64,000 nt of DNA from Hawksworthiomyces lignivorus. Taxonomy: Eukaryota > Ascomycota > Sordariomycetes > Ophiostomatales > Ophiostomataceae. The notes below the pieces were generated by a model. That model was given only the letters and a program-made list of their open reading frames with translations. It was not told the DNA's origin and searched no databases. The DNA is taken from the NCBI GenBank assembly GCA_002917075.1, contig NTMA01000013.1:1-64000 (forward strand), in the 5' to 3' direction. Each line of letters starts with the position of its first letter. Positions within the stretch are counted from its first letter, which is position 1. A program made the position numbers and the translations under genes. Shown here piece by piece: positions 19,558-29,511 of the stretch.

Positions 19558-20757
19558 AATTATATTCAAATATATATATATATATATTTAGTTTAACTTA
19601 ATAATTATCTCTTTTTTATTTATTATTTTGCAAGGAGATTATTTTCAAAAGACCCCATTTATCATTGTTGTTATTAAATACAACTTTGAAATTTGGAATA
19701 CTTTATTTAGTTATAAAAAAATAAAATATTTCTATATTAAAATTAATCTATTTACGTTAAGTTAAAAATTTGAAAATTTATTGCTCGAAAAAAAAGTTTT
19801 TTTTTTTTTGATAATTAAAAATTCATAAATAAATAAAAATATATTGAGAACGAGACGGGCTAACCCCTCGACTCTACCTAACCACCAAGACCACCACAAC
19901 TCAACTGAACTCCTCAGATCAGTCTTGTAAAGGCTGATCTGAGGTTTGCCTATCCCTGTTGCTTTAGAGAGCGTATGAAGCTGCTTCCCTTGCTGCGTAG
20001 GTGGCTAAGTTATTTGACGAGACTGCAGTAGCCTTGAGGCCGGGTTGGCCTCTGGCCTACGGCCTACGGCTAGAGGCCCTTTTCAGATCTCAACCAATTC
20101 GCAACCAATTAACTTCGTTTTTGTTCTCACAAATAGCCTCTACTATTATCAGGAGCCGTATCTGCTCAGAAAGTGTGTATTCAAATGCCTGTCTATTCTA
20201 TATAGTAAAAGGAGCAAGAAGTCTGGCCCTCCTTTTTGTACGGCCTCAGGGCGGTGAGAGAGGGCAGAATAGCTTCCGACAATCCTCCATGTCTGTACAG
20301 CACCGCGCAGGGGGATTATACAATTAATTTTAATTATTACTTATTTTTAATTAATTAGATTGTCCCTGTTGTCAAGACGCTGGGCGGCGCAGTAAATTTA
20401 AGCCCCTCCTCTTGTGAGAGTTTTCAGCCTTCTTCAATTTTACGTCCGAATATGTCGGGCTCAGCCTTGATTGCCCCGTGCCATTGGTCGAGCGCACCGC
20501 GCCCGGTTCCAGCGTTGTGCCTTTTTAGGACTCGCGTCGAACGTTACCTTCTATTAGATTTCCTTTTTTCTTCCTTTTTTTTTTTTTTTGGCATGATCTC
20601 TCTTCTTTCTTTTTCTTCCTCGCTTCACATCATGACAGGCTGTTAAGTTATAAGGTACTGCTACATGTGTCCAAGGGGATTGATCCTTTTTGTACTGGTA
20701 CAGTGGCCTAGTGGCATCAATCAACACAGGGAGCAAAAAAAAAGCGCTTAGCCGGAA
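19558..20757. other. AT-rich intergenic region with hairpins and a repeat
   Basis: 19560-19850 is almost pure A/T (including a TA dinucleotide run). 19912-19944 forms a perfect 11-bp stem (CCTCAGATCAG / CTGATCTGAGG) around an 11-nt loop. 20047-20078 forms a second hairpin (GGCCTCT / AGAGGCC). 20650-20728 is the second copy of the dispersed repeat. No coding sequence is recognised; it may contain a non-autonomous element. Confidence 0.5.
20650..20728 (+). repeat. Dispersed repeat, copy 2
   Basis: Matches 13505-13580 over about 75 nt in the same orientation. It ends about 30 nt before the start codon of the orphan gene at 20758, so it forms part of that gene's proximal promoter or leader. Confidence 0.5.
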
Positions 20758-22215
20758 ATGGCAGACACAGAAAGAGAGCGAAGAAACGGCGGGGCTGGCC
20801 CCGCTCAGACCAAGAGAGCCAAAAAGATGATGACTGGTCTCCTGCTGTCGCCGGTGGAACGGCGCGTGTGCGAAAAATGGCTGGAGTCTATCATGTTCTT
20901 GGTCCCAGACAGCTCAGAGGAGGCTGAGGCCTGGTCGGCGATCCGGGAGTACTGGGCGGCGTTCTTGAAGGCGACGAAGCGGCGCAGCGCGAAGCCGCGA
21001 TATCATCAGCAGCGACAGGAGGTGCGACGGCAGGTACGGCGGCAGCTGGACATCCTCGAAATAATGGTAGCACGGATGCCCGATGTGGCGCGCACACGCG
21101 TCGGTATGCTGTGGTACTGGAGCGGAAAAGAGTCCACCTGCTACCAGCCGCTTACGCCACTGGCGCACCGCCAACACCGGAGGCTGCGGCGCATGTACCA
21201 GGAGGTGTGGGTGTCGATGCTGAGCTTCGTGGAGTACTACGTGGAGCAAGGGGGTGGCGTCGACCGATCGCCGCACCTCAGGCAGCTCGAAGAAATGGGC
21301 CTGAGCCTCCAAGACTACGACGGCCTATTGGACATGTGGCAAGATGCAGGGCGCGAGGCCGAGGAGGTGGAGATCGCAAAGGCCATGAAAGTTGTCAAGG
21401 CTATGGGTCCTCCAGAATATGCAAGTGTCACAGAGACTTCAGAGGTTAAACAGGATACTGAGGCAGGAGAGACTATGGGCGCCGCAGGGACTGCAGGTGC
21501 GGCGACAGAAGCCGCCACGACGGTTGCTGCGAAAATGAAGGACGCGGCGGGAACGACTGCCAGAACGACAACTGCCAGAACGACGACTGCCAGAGCGGCT
21601 TCCGAAGACGGCGAGGGAGGCGAAGCAGATGAGGAATTCGAGGAAGAGGTGGTCCCGCTCACGGCGTGCGTCTTCCTGGAGGAGGTGTTGAAGGAGGCCG
21701 GACCGCACGCGAGCAGCAATCTGCTGTTGTGGTGGACGGCAGCTCTCGTGCGGTCCTGGCTGTCGGCTGACGCGGACGAGGGCGAGAGCGCGGGCGGGGG
21801 ACTCCGCACCAAGACGAACCGGCTGCCGCTGGACAGCATCCCGTTCGACGAGCAGATCGAGGCCATTGCGCACTACTGTCAGGCATTTGTCCTGTACTGG
21901 TCGTACCTGACGTTCCTGCAGCGGGAGGGCCCGCACAGCGCCGAGGCGCTGCGGGTGCAGCAGGACCTGGAGGATGCAGATATAGATGTGGACGACAGTA
22001 CAGAACCGGGCCAGGATCCTAGTGTGCCAGGGGTTAAGGCAGCGCGGTGTACGACGGCCGGATGGGCCAGTTTTTTGGGAGACCTGGATACCGAAGCAGC
22101 GGTGTACTTGGGCGGGCAAATTCGCACACCGATGAGCATCATCGGGGAGCTGCACCATGGACTGACCAAGGCCAGGATGGACGACATGTGGATAGACGGC
22201 AGCGGCAGCGAGTAG
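20758..22215 (+). CDS. Orphan 485-aa protein, intronless
   Basis: Long GC-rich ORF between AT-rich flanks, ATG in good context (gaaATGg), no intron needed. No known domain is recognised. The N-terminus has a nuclear-localisation-like KRAKKM. An amphipathic helical first half carries many Arg/Gln pairs (RRQVRRQLDILEIMVARM) and aromatic positions (LWYWSG, FVEYYVEQ). A low-complexity linker at about 235-300 is made of Ala/Thr/Glu, including direct repeats of ARTTT. The second half is helical again (LLLWWTAALVRSWL, QAFVLYWSYLTFLQ) with an acidic patch DADIDVDDS. Composition and length argue for a real gene. The strong codon periodicity also opens antisense ORFs, which are ignored. Probably lineage-restricted. 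Confidence 0.6.
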   Translation: MADTERERRNGGAGPAQTKRAKKMMTGLLLSPVERRVCEKWLESIMFLVPDSSEEAEAWSAIREYWAAFLKATKRRSAKPRYHQQRQEVRRQVRRQLDILEIMVARMPDVARTRVGMLWYWSGKESTCYQPLTPLAHRQHRRLRRMYQEVWVSMLSFVEYYVEQGGGVDRSPHLRQLEEMGLSLQDYDGLLDMWQDAGREAEEVEIAKAMKVVKAMGPPEYASVTETSEVKQDTEAGETMGAAGTAGAATEAATTVAAKMKDAAGTTARTTTARTTTARAASEDGEGGEADEEFEEEVVPLTACVFLEEVLKEAGPHASSNLLLWWTAALVRSWLSADADEGESAGGGLRTKTNRLPLDSIPFDEQIEAIAHYCQAFVLYWSYLTFLQREGPHSAEALRVQQDLEDADIDVDDSTEPGQDPSVPGVKAARCTTAGWASFLGDLDTEAAVYLGGQIRTPMSIIGELHHGLTKARMDDMWIDGSGSE

Positions 22216-22951
22216 GTCGCCGTGAAAGATTCACCGCTTTGCGTTTCGCACCTTTTCCGGACGAAATAAGCATCAAAAACCGTTACTTCGCTTACTCAAA
22301 ATATCGAATATACGACTGAGCTGCTGGTGACTACAGGACGTTTTTGTCGCGGTGAAGTCTTTGGCTTTGTATCCAGAGTTGTGGGCCAGTTTGAACGTAC
22401 TCCTTCAAGAATATTATGTTCTTTTCCACCGCATCTTCTCATGGTGACAACGACTGAACGTGCAGTCTGCCTTCTCAGCACATATCAGGCTGCAGAGTCA
22501 GCTAAGTTCATGCGTTTCATAAAATGTATGCAGTGATGAATAGCCCTCTTTCTTTTGTATCCCTTTTTATCAACTTTTGACAATCAATTCGCTCAGTCAG
22601 ATATAACCTCCTCCCTGTTCTATTTTTGAGTAGCAAATAAGATCACCGTTCAAACTTGATTGCGATAATAGGGATACATATTTCTCTTGGTTTAGTCACT
22701 TAGCATCGAATATAATTAGTCATAATTTATCATTCTTAGAACTATACTTGTTGGGGTACGACTACTAGCTAGAGGATCTTGGGATTCCCTCCTCGCACTT
22801 GTTCCATCTCAAGCTTTAGAGCAGAGGTTTTCGAGTAGCAAGAGCGAGCAATCCTCATGTGCTTTAGTTATGACACCTTGGTTCCAAATCACCACTGTCC
22901 CAGCGAACAACCGTAATAACCATGTAGAAAAGGCGATATTTTTGGTTCTAA
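22216..22951. other. Intergenic, nothing recognised
   Basis: Convergent intergenic sequence of moderate AT content. The 69-codon ORF at 22327-22536 lacks any motif. No repeat or RNA gene is seen. Confidence 0.5.
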
Positions 22952-23761
22952 TCAAATGAATCCCGCAAGCTTAAGTTCTGAATAGATAATATTTATAGAA
23001 TCAAGAGTGAGTCTATCCTTCCTTGGTTTCCGACCTGGGCGCATCTGGAAGAGCTGTTTGATCCGACGAGCTGCGGGACTATTTGGGTCTGAGGTTGCTG
23101 TACACAAGTGGCGACCCAGGTCCGAGATCGCATCCTGGAAATCTTCACATAGATTGAAAAAATACCCAAGGAAATCTTTCATTTTCTTGTTGAACCTTCC
23201 AAGGCGCCGGTATTGCATCTCGTTTGCTTTGTTAACGCAAAAACAGCCTGCTGTGGCAAAATAGATACGTCGTTTCTCATACGCTCGCTCGATAACACGG
23301 CGAGACTCTCTGCACGCCATCCACAGCCCTTGATCGTCCATATACATCGCCACTGGCTCTCGTCGCCAGGTTACGTCGAATGTGTCAAAGAGATGTTTGC
23401 AAGGCGGTGGCTGAGACGCAAATTCCCAAATCATGACTCTCAGTTCACAAGGTAAGCGACAGAAGCAATAGAATGTTCTTCCTGCAGCATCTGGGACCAC
23501 AGCATTCTTTGAGGCGACTCTATGTATTAACGCGGCACGTTTGGAGAGTTTTTGGACACACTTGGAGTGTGCGAAAGCTTCTTCGCGAAGACTCCAGACG
23601 CTTGGAAGAAAATCATAGACATCTTTAGAACATTCTGCTTGTTCTCGCTTGAGTATGGTGTATGATTTTTCTAGGGTTTTGGCGACCCGGTCTACCTGCT
23701 CTGCAACTGCATCATATGTCATGACGACTCTATCTAGCCTGTCGGATGGAGAAGCTGCCAT
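22952..23761 (-). CDS. 2EXR-domain protein, paralog A
   Basis: A 269-aa single-exon protein; the ATG at 23761 (MAASPSDRLD) is the first in frame after the upstream non-ATG extension. The 2EXR domain begins near residue 97 with FYCFCRLPCELRVMIWEFA, the signature F-x-LP-x-ELR-x-x-IW. It continues with QPPPC, then DDQGLWMACRESRRVIERAYEKR. The N-terminal 80 residues are helical (EQVDRVAKTLEKSY). 2EXR proteins are numerous in fungal accessory genomes and their biochemical role is unknown. It shares order, spacing and the SQPPPC and GLW-ACRESR motifs with the gene at 24528-25247 on the same strand, so the two are an old tandem duplication. Confidence 0.78.
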   Translation of the reverse strand: MAASPSDRLDRVVMTYDAVAEQVDRVAKTLEKSYTILKREQAECSKDVYDFLPSVWSLREEAFAHSKCVQKLSKRAALIHRVASKNAVVPDAAGRTFYCFCRLPCELRVMIWEFASQPPPCKHLFDTFDVTWRREPVAMYMDDQGLWMACRESRRVIERAYEKRRIYFATAGCFCVNKANEMQYRRLGRFNKKMKDFLGYFFNLCEDFQDAISDLGRHLCTATSDPNSPAARRIKQLFQMRPGRKPRKDRLTLDSINIIYSELKLAGFI

Positions 23762-24527
23762 GATGTTTGTTGTAGAGCTTGAGCAGAATGGAAACACGCA
23801 GACGTTATCTGTCAACTCTTGCGCCGTATCTGTTTGTTTGTCATATCACAGGAAGCATAGAACACTTTGTAGTGACTCTCGTCGTATCGCATTCAGCCTG
23901 TAGATGCTTGTTCTTGGTTACTCTAATAGTAACGCTGTCTGCAAGTTCTAAAAATGTCGCTGGAGTTCTCCTCACTAATTCGCGCCTTGTTAGTCTTGGC
24001 AAAATGATCTTCATTTCTGAAGTTTTCAAGTGTTATTTCTGTGTGACGCACATGAATTATATGATGTGTACTTCAAATTGCTCCTATGTGGAGGGAGAGA
24101 ATGGGAATGACCAAATAAAGGACATGGCGCTGGCAGCGTGTTGGATCAACTGAAATGTATCTGCAAACTGCAGAGGCATAGTTTTCGAGATGGGCTACAT
24201 CCCACGCTGATTGTAGCTTGCAGGTACCTAAATCTGCTGCACTTCAGGCTTCTGGAGGGATGGGAAGGAACAAATGACACATACGTCTCTGTTTACTCAT
24301 TCACTTGTCTGACGCGTTTAGATGTACCAGATCTGCTTGCTGGAGCCAGCAGGCCGAGTACGACGCTATTGTTTGGGACGTATCCCCCATGACCGCTGCT
24401 TAGGAGCCACCATCACCAGTGTTGTGAAGCTTGAAACATGTGTATTTTTTTCTAGCTGTCGCTGTACGTTTCCTTTATTCTCCGACTGACTCTCATGTTC
24501 ATGCGTGCCACTCATAATATCTCTTCC
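23762..24527. other. Spacer between the two 2EXR genes
   Basis: No gene recognised on either strand; the ORFs at 23779-24153 and 24138-24392 have no family features. It serves as the promoter of paralog A. Confidence 0.5.
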
Positions 24528-25247
24528 TTACAAGCGACTCAGCTCTTCCACGCCGTAGAAGTTGGCTTCGAGATTCTGTAGCATCTTCCGCTTGCCCGCT
24601 AGCTCCAACATCACACGGCTCTGTTTTTCACGCAGTTTCTCGAGGTCTACCCGCTTCTTCTCGACCTGTACATCCAGCCTCCATATCTGTTTGGCCAACC
24701 TATCTGCACCCTTGTGCAGCTTAGCGAGACGCCGGTAATCCATCTCTATGGCGCGGTTCTGCGTGAGGCAGCCCACCGTGTGAAGGTGATCGGCTCTCTT
24801 GTCATAAGCGCGCTGGACGGCCCAGCGCGACTCCTTGCATGCCTTCCATAGTCCAGCATCCTTCAGGCGGTAGGCGGTGGGGTCTCGGCCGTTTCGGAGG
24901 GGTTCGACTGCGTCCAGGAAGTGGGAACACGGCGGTGGTTGGCTGGCAGCCTCCCAGACCATGAGTCTCAGCTCGGCAGGTAGATCGACGAAGCGGTGGA
25001 ACGTTTCTTCCGCGTTTAGTTTCTGTGGCACCTTTGATAGCTGCAACGTCGTCGATGAACGGAACGCCGTCGGCGGCTCCGCAGCTTCGGTGTGGTCTTG
25101 GGTGGGCCGAGAGGAGAACATGGTAGCCAGAAAGCTTTGCACCGCGAGCCAAACGTTATTTATTTTCGCTTTGTAGAGCAATTGAGCCGTAGCCGTCGTA
25201 AGAGAATGGAAATTTTCATAGAATCGCCCTTCGCGGGAATTGGCCAT
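24528..25247 (-). CDS. 2EXR-domain protein, paralog B
   Basis: A 239-aa single-exon protein with an ATG start at 25247. The 2EXR domain begins near residue 83: FHRFVDLPAELRLMVWEAA, then SQPPPC, LKDAGLWKACKESRWAVQRA and YDKRADHLHTVGC. The C-terminus from about residue 175 is strongly charged and helical (KQIWRLDVQVEKKRVDLEKL), predicting a coiled coil that paralog A lacks. It is clearly related to paralog A (same motif order in the domain) but divergent outside it. Function unknown. Confidence 0.8.
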   Translation of the reverse strand: MANSREGRFYENFHSLTTATAQLLYKAKINNVWLAVQSFLATMFSSRPTQDHTEAAEPPTAFRSSTTLQLSKVPQKLNAEETFHRFVDLPAELRLMVWEAASQPPPCSHFLDAVEPLRNGRDPTAYRLKDAGLWKACKESRWAVQRAYDKRADHLHTVGCLTQNRAIEMDYRRLAKLHKGADRLAKQIWRLDVQVEKKRVDLEKLREKQSRVMLELAGKRKMLQNLEANFYGVEELSRL

Positions 25248-26199
25248 CCTCTGGCGGGTCTAGCCACTGTGCTGGAAGTGAATTAAAGTGAAATGTTGTT
25301 TGGACAGTCTTCACTGTGTCAAACCAACAATGTGGTCTTTCTCGGGGCATAGGGAGCTGCCCCCCCTGGAGCCAAAAAAAAATTCTAAAATGGGAAACAT
25401 GGAAACTGGGAAAGATTGAAGTAGCGCACCTACACTTGCCTCTGCGTTTGTCCTCTCTGTCCAGGTGATTCTCTCGGTTGCTGTCACGTGGCAAATAGAC
25501 CACCAGCAAATGACTTCGTGTAGTCTTGGTCCCCAGAAGTAAAGCAACCCGGTTCTTCTTACAGAAGTTGCTAGGAATTGTCCCAAAAATGAAAACGATA
25601 CGCTGTCGAGAATTAGTGCTACGGCTCGGTTGAGTAGTGATTGTACCTGCATGTACACAAGGTGGTGATGGGTATCGATACACATAGTTTAAAGAGAATG
25701 TCCTGTGACAATCACCATGTGCCTGGGAAACATGAACATAACTAAGTTTAAAGCTCCTAGGTCCCACCTATACAGCGAGGAAGGTGATTTGCAAAATAAT
25801 GGAAATAGCTTGACACAAACAAATGTTAGACGTATGATATTCTATTATTTAGTTCAAAATTGCCATTAGGAGATCGATATAACTTAATTTGTCATTCCTC
25901 TCCATGGCTTGTTTGTAGCTATACACAGGAAAGAGATGGCAGGTATTGGAACTAGACTCCGTCGAGTACTTGGGTCACTCATAAACAGCTTCTGGTGGGG
26001 GAACACTATGTATTTACATGGCTTATTTTGCATGACTTTACTGATAGATTGATCTATTCACTTAGATAAAATTAAGTACAAAAAGAAATCACCCTCTATT
26101 ATCTTTTTTTTTTTTTTAGAAAAATCCTGGGGGCCAATTTTTTTTTTTTTGGCGCGTTTAGCATTTCTGTTCATTTCTCACTACGTAATTCAAACATTT
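25248..26199. other. Intergenic, no gene recognised
   Basis: Mixed then AT-rich DNA with poly-T tracts near 26105 and 26140. A 183-codon minus-strand ORF (25767-25216) overlaps the promoter of paralog B; it has irregular composition and no motif, so it is not called. Confidence 0.45.
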
Positions 26200-28910
26200 C
26201 TATGGCCATACCACATCTGGTCTCCCTCCCGGTAGCATCATACGAAACGTCCAAGCGGGCTTCTTGCGAAGCACAGCGGTGACCATCAGCGGTACCCACG
26301 TAGTCGCTAGCGTTGGCAAGACATACTCGCACCGCTCTACTCGGGAAATGGCGCCGGCACTCTCCCAAGCTGACTTAGCTGCACTGTCATGTTCCTCATC
26401 GCTTCCCAAGCCGCTTACGCTGCGGTTCATATGCAGGTGGATGTGGGCTATGGAGAGATGCACCACGACAGAGGTCCAAGGGTGCCGGGCGGTGAAGATA
26501 GATAGAGTGCAGGCCTGCTGGAGAGCGACAGTCCAAGCAGAGAGAGCATTTTTCCATGATACTGAGAGCGACTGTTGATCATGCTCGTCTGACAAGGAGT
26601 TTCTCTCTAACATCGCCTCCCACAACGCACGCTGGTGAGCCGTTCTAGCCACAAGCATCAGACGGCGCATGTGGAGAACTTGATCATTGAGGTCATCAAG
26701 CTCAGGCGGCTCAACATCGGCAAGGGTGGCTAAGATATGCTCAGCATCTGGGAGAGAGCCAGGCGGATCAGGCCTAGGTCCTGTAGACGTCGACTCGGTT
26801 GCAGGGGTGAACTCATCTAACAGCAGTTGCAGCGTCTGCATTAGCTTGATTTCTACATCGGCCATAGCCAGTCGGCGAAATGGTCGCGTAGATCGCCGGT
26901 CCTGGGGCAGACTGGCTAGCGCACCGTGGATTAGGCCATCTGCACGGTCGAGATTTCGCAACTCGCAGTGGGTCTCAGCCAACTTCGTCGTGAGTAGTAG
27001 GCGCGTGTTGTCGCGGATAGGCTGGGTGTGAACTAGCAGCAGATGCTGCTCAAGCGACGTGCGCGCTTGATGGAAGTCGCCCACGGAGTGAAAGTACTTG
27101 GCCGCCGTGCCTTGCAGCCGGCGGGTTACCTCAATCTCGAAGGATGAGAGACCAAGGAGGCTGCTTCTGTCCCCCCCACCTCCCCACTTGTACATGACTG
27201 CGCCCACATCAGCGTCATAGCAGTGAATCTTGTTCTCTAGCCACGATACATGCAAACGACCGAGTAGGGAATTTTGGAGAGGTGTAATCGCTCCCCGGTC
27301 ACGCGCATTTAAATCATCTAAAAATCTCCGAATCAAGGCATTGGAATCGTCAAACCGGCTCTCCAGGCGCATCAAAATGCTTTCAAACAGCGTCACTGAA
27401 GCATGGTAGTAGAAATCCATCTCAGGTAGCAGCAGCGATTTCGCTCGTTTGAGCGCCGCGTGACGAATGGCGTACAAGTCTCGCTCCGCGAAGAAGAGAA
27501 GCGCGTCGATGGCCTGGCCGCGAAGACTTAATGACATCTTTTGGGCATTGTCACTGTCATCTACTACTGATGAAATGGCCTTTTCAAATAGCGTCCACAT
27601 GATCTGCTTGTAGTCCCGTGTCCACAGCACTTTTCCCTCATAACATAGGGGACAGGCATAGCAAAGAACATGGAGAGCTATGAAGGCCCAAGCACTGCTA
27701 GTCGTAGCTGAAAATGAAGATGACGACGAAAGCGGTGACGAGGACTGCGATGGCGACGCTATCACCCGTGTAACCTGCAAAACGGGATCCGCTGGGTATG
27801 TCTGCGGGCTGTTGTGTAAAGATAACACCATTGAACCAGCATCCAGGGTCTCTTCTGTGACTAGGTTTGGGCGCCCGAGTATGCGCGCAATTACTCGATC
27901 GTCCCCCAATGCGACGATTTCACGATCAATTCCATATTCGTTCGCCGTCACGGACTTTACCTCGCCATTATGACTCCATGCTCGTCGCGGTTGCAGCAAC
28001 GCCCGAAATAGATCCACTGGAACTTTCTTGCCACCGAGGGCGTGGAGCAGGAGCATGAGCCGGTCGGATGTCGGGAAAATATCGCCGTAGCCACCATAGA
28101 GATCAGTCAGGGCTGTCCGGGGAATGTCTATTCTGTCAGAGATAAGCCAGGAAGCTGAAGAGAGTGTGATATTTACCGTTAAACTGGCAAGCAATCAATG
28201 TTTGTACAGCATCAGCGTAGTCTGGATTCTCTCTACCAAGTGCGCGCAGGTGGGAAAATGCATCTTCGTCATCCATGTTGAGGTATCGTTCGTAGCTTAG
28301 GATACGTCAGAACTGAAGCAGTCCAGTAGAGGCAAAAAAGAAAAACTTGGAAAATCCACACTCACGTAGATGCCGGTACGTCAAGCGGAAGCCACAGCAT
28401 AGAGCCAATACCGCCCAACTTGCGCGCCATCTTGATGTATTTTTTACCGGCATAACGTAGCTCTGAGATCTTGTGGCCACGCACAAAATCGGTCAGGTCC
28501 GGTGGCACCCAATCTTCGGGTTCGGCATCAGAAAACCGCGCTGCAAGGCTGGACCGTAGGTCGATGACGATACATGCTAGCCGACGGCGCAGTTCAGCAA
28601 CTAGGGCTGCATCATCAATGCCATCATTTCCACCATTTGACAGCCAGAATGACAGTGGATTTTCTGCAAAGCGCTGGCAGATCTTGTCCATCCGCTTGGG
28701 ATCCGTGGCGCGCGCGGACCGTATCTTGAGCGTTCGGCTCTGGTTCGCGGTGGGCACCACCTGGAAGCCGACTTGGCGGGACAGCTGCCTACTGCTGGCC
28801 AGGATGCTGCGCACAGCAGCTAGATGTCGATGCAGCTCGCCAACGAGACCGAGGGCACGGTCGCCATCGAATACGACGGCCAGCTCGGCCACCGTGCTGC
28901 AGAGGCACAT
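26200..28910 (-). CDS. Large helical protein of unknown function (TPR-like segment)
   Basis: A model of three exons (28910-28366, 28295-28185, 28132-26200) gives 862 aa. Intron 1 (70 nt, gtgagt donor, phase 2) is secure. The second junction is less so: a 52-nt intron with a weak gtttaa donor at 28184 is the only solution found that keeps frame, and an error or alternative site is possible. No catalytic motif is seen. The N-terminal part contains AGKKYIKMARKLGGIGSMLW and WLPLDVPAST, then LNMDDEDAFSHLRALGRENP. The middle has a Ser-rich insert (SQSSSPLSSSSSFSATTSS). From about 540 to 620 the helical pairs around AAKYFHSVGDFHQARTSLEQ and LAETHCELRNLDRADGL look like tetratricopeptide repeats. The protein is probably soluble and a scaffold; homologs are expected only in fungi. 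Function unknown. Confidence 0.65.
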
Positions 28911-29511
28911 GGTATGGAGTGCGAGTGTCTCACGTTACGTTGTCATAGTAGATCAGCCGATGATCGGAGCTCACTGTTTTATCTGTCTGCTCTTGAATGT
29001 TGCTCAATACGACACGCACGCCGCAAGAGTCGTTGGCCCCCCCACTCGGTTATCCACAGATAATCTAATCAGATGAGATCGGGGCTGAAAGATATGTCAA
29101 CCACGCCGGAGAGAAGACAAAGCTTGGCCTTGAGTCTCGCCACAAAATAAAATAGGTTTAAATGCTCAATCTGATGTGCGTTTCTCACGGTGAAAATGCC
29201 GCCCTATGTGGGTCGAGGTTGCTTTCTCACTGTGAGAAGCCCACGCCGGGTGAAAATAGCATCATTGTGCTTGTCTGACTGGCTGTTCTTACTTTGGCGC
29301 CGTCTTGGCGCCCCATGCATCCACACCAACAGAGCGGTCTGGTCCCACCCAAGCTCCGATTTAAGTAAAAAATGTGGCTTCGGGTCTGCAGCTTCATCAG
29401 ATAAAAAGGACCAATCCATCTGATAACCCAAACCATGATCTTTCGTCGCCATGCCTCCCTTTTTCCTCCAGAGCCCTCGTCCTTGTGCTTTTGACACTGC
29501 TTCTTTGCGTC
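28911..29511. promoter_or_regulatory. Divergent promoter between the helical orphan and the MFSD1-like transporter
   Basis: Contains a cluster at 29181-29257: tttctcacggtgaaaatgcc (29181-29200), a perfect palindrome TTCTCAC-T-GTGAGAA at 29224-29238, and a second ggtgaaaat at 29249-29257. These related half-sites lie 250-330 nt upstream of the transporter ATG and could be an operator. No gene is seen in the interval. Confidence 0.4.

Noticed and set aside
25216..25767. 183-codon minus-strand ORF upstream of 2EXR paralog B
   Set aside because: No family features and low-quality composition; lies in the promoter region of a supported gene.
28133..28194. Alternative start of the helical orphan inside intron 2
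   Set aside because: It would drop the well-coded first two exons, which join in frame and continue the same protein.
29400..29430. Match of ggattggtccttttt (minus strand) to the dispersed repeat
   Set aside because: Only about 16 nt are shared and flanks do not match; probably chance.
29374..29511. N-terminal extension of the MFSD1-like transporter
   Set aside because: It has no ATG in frame; the start at 29512 gives a normal cytosolic N-terminus.
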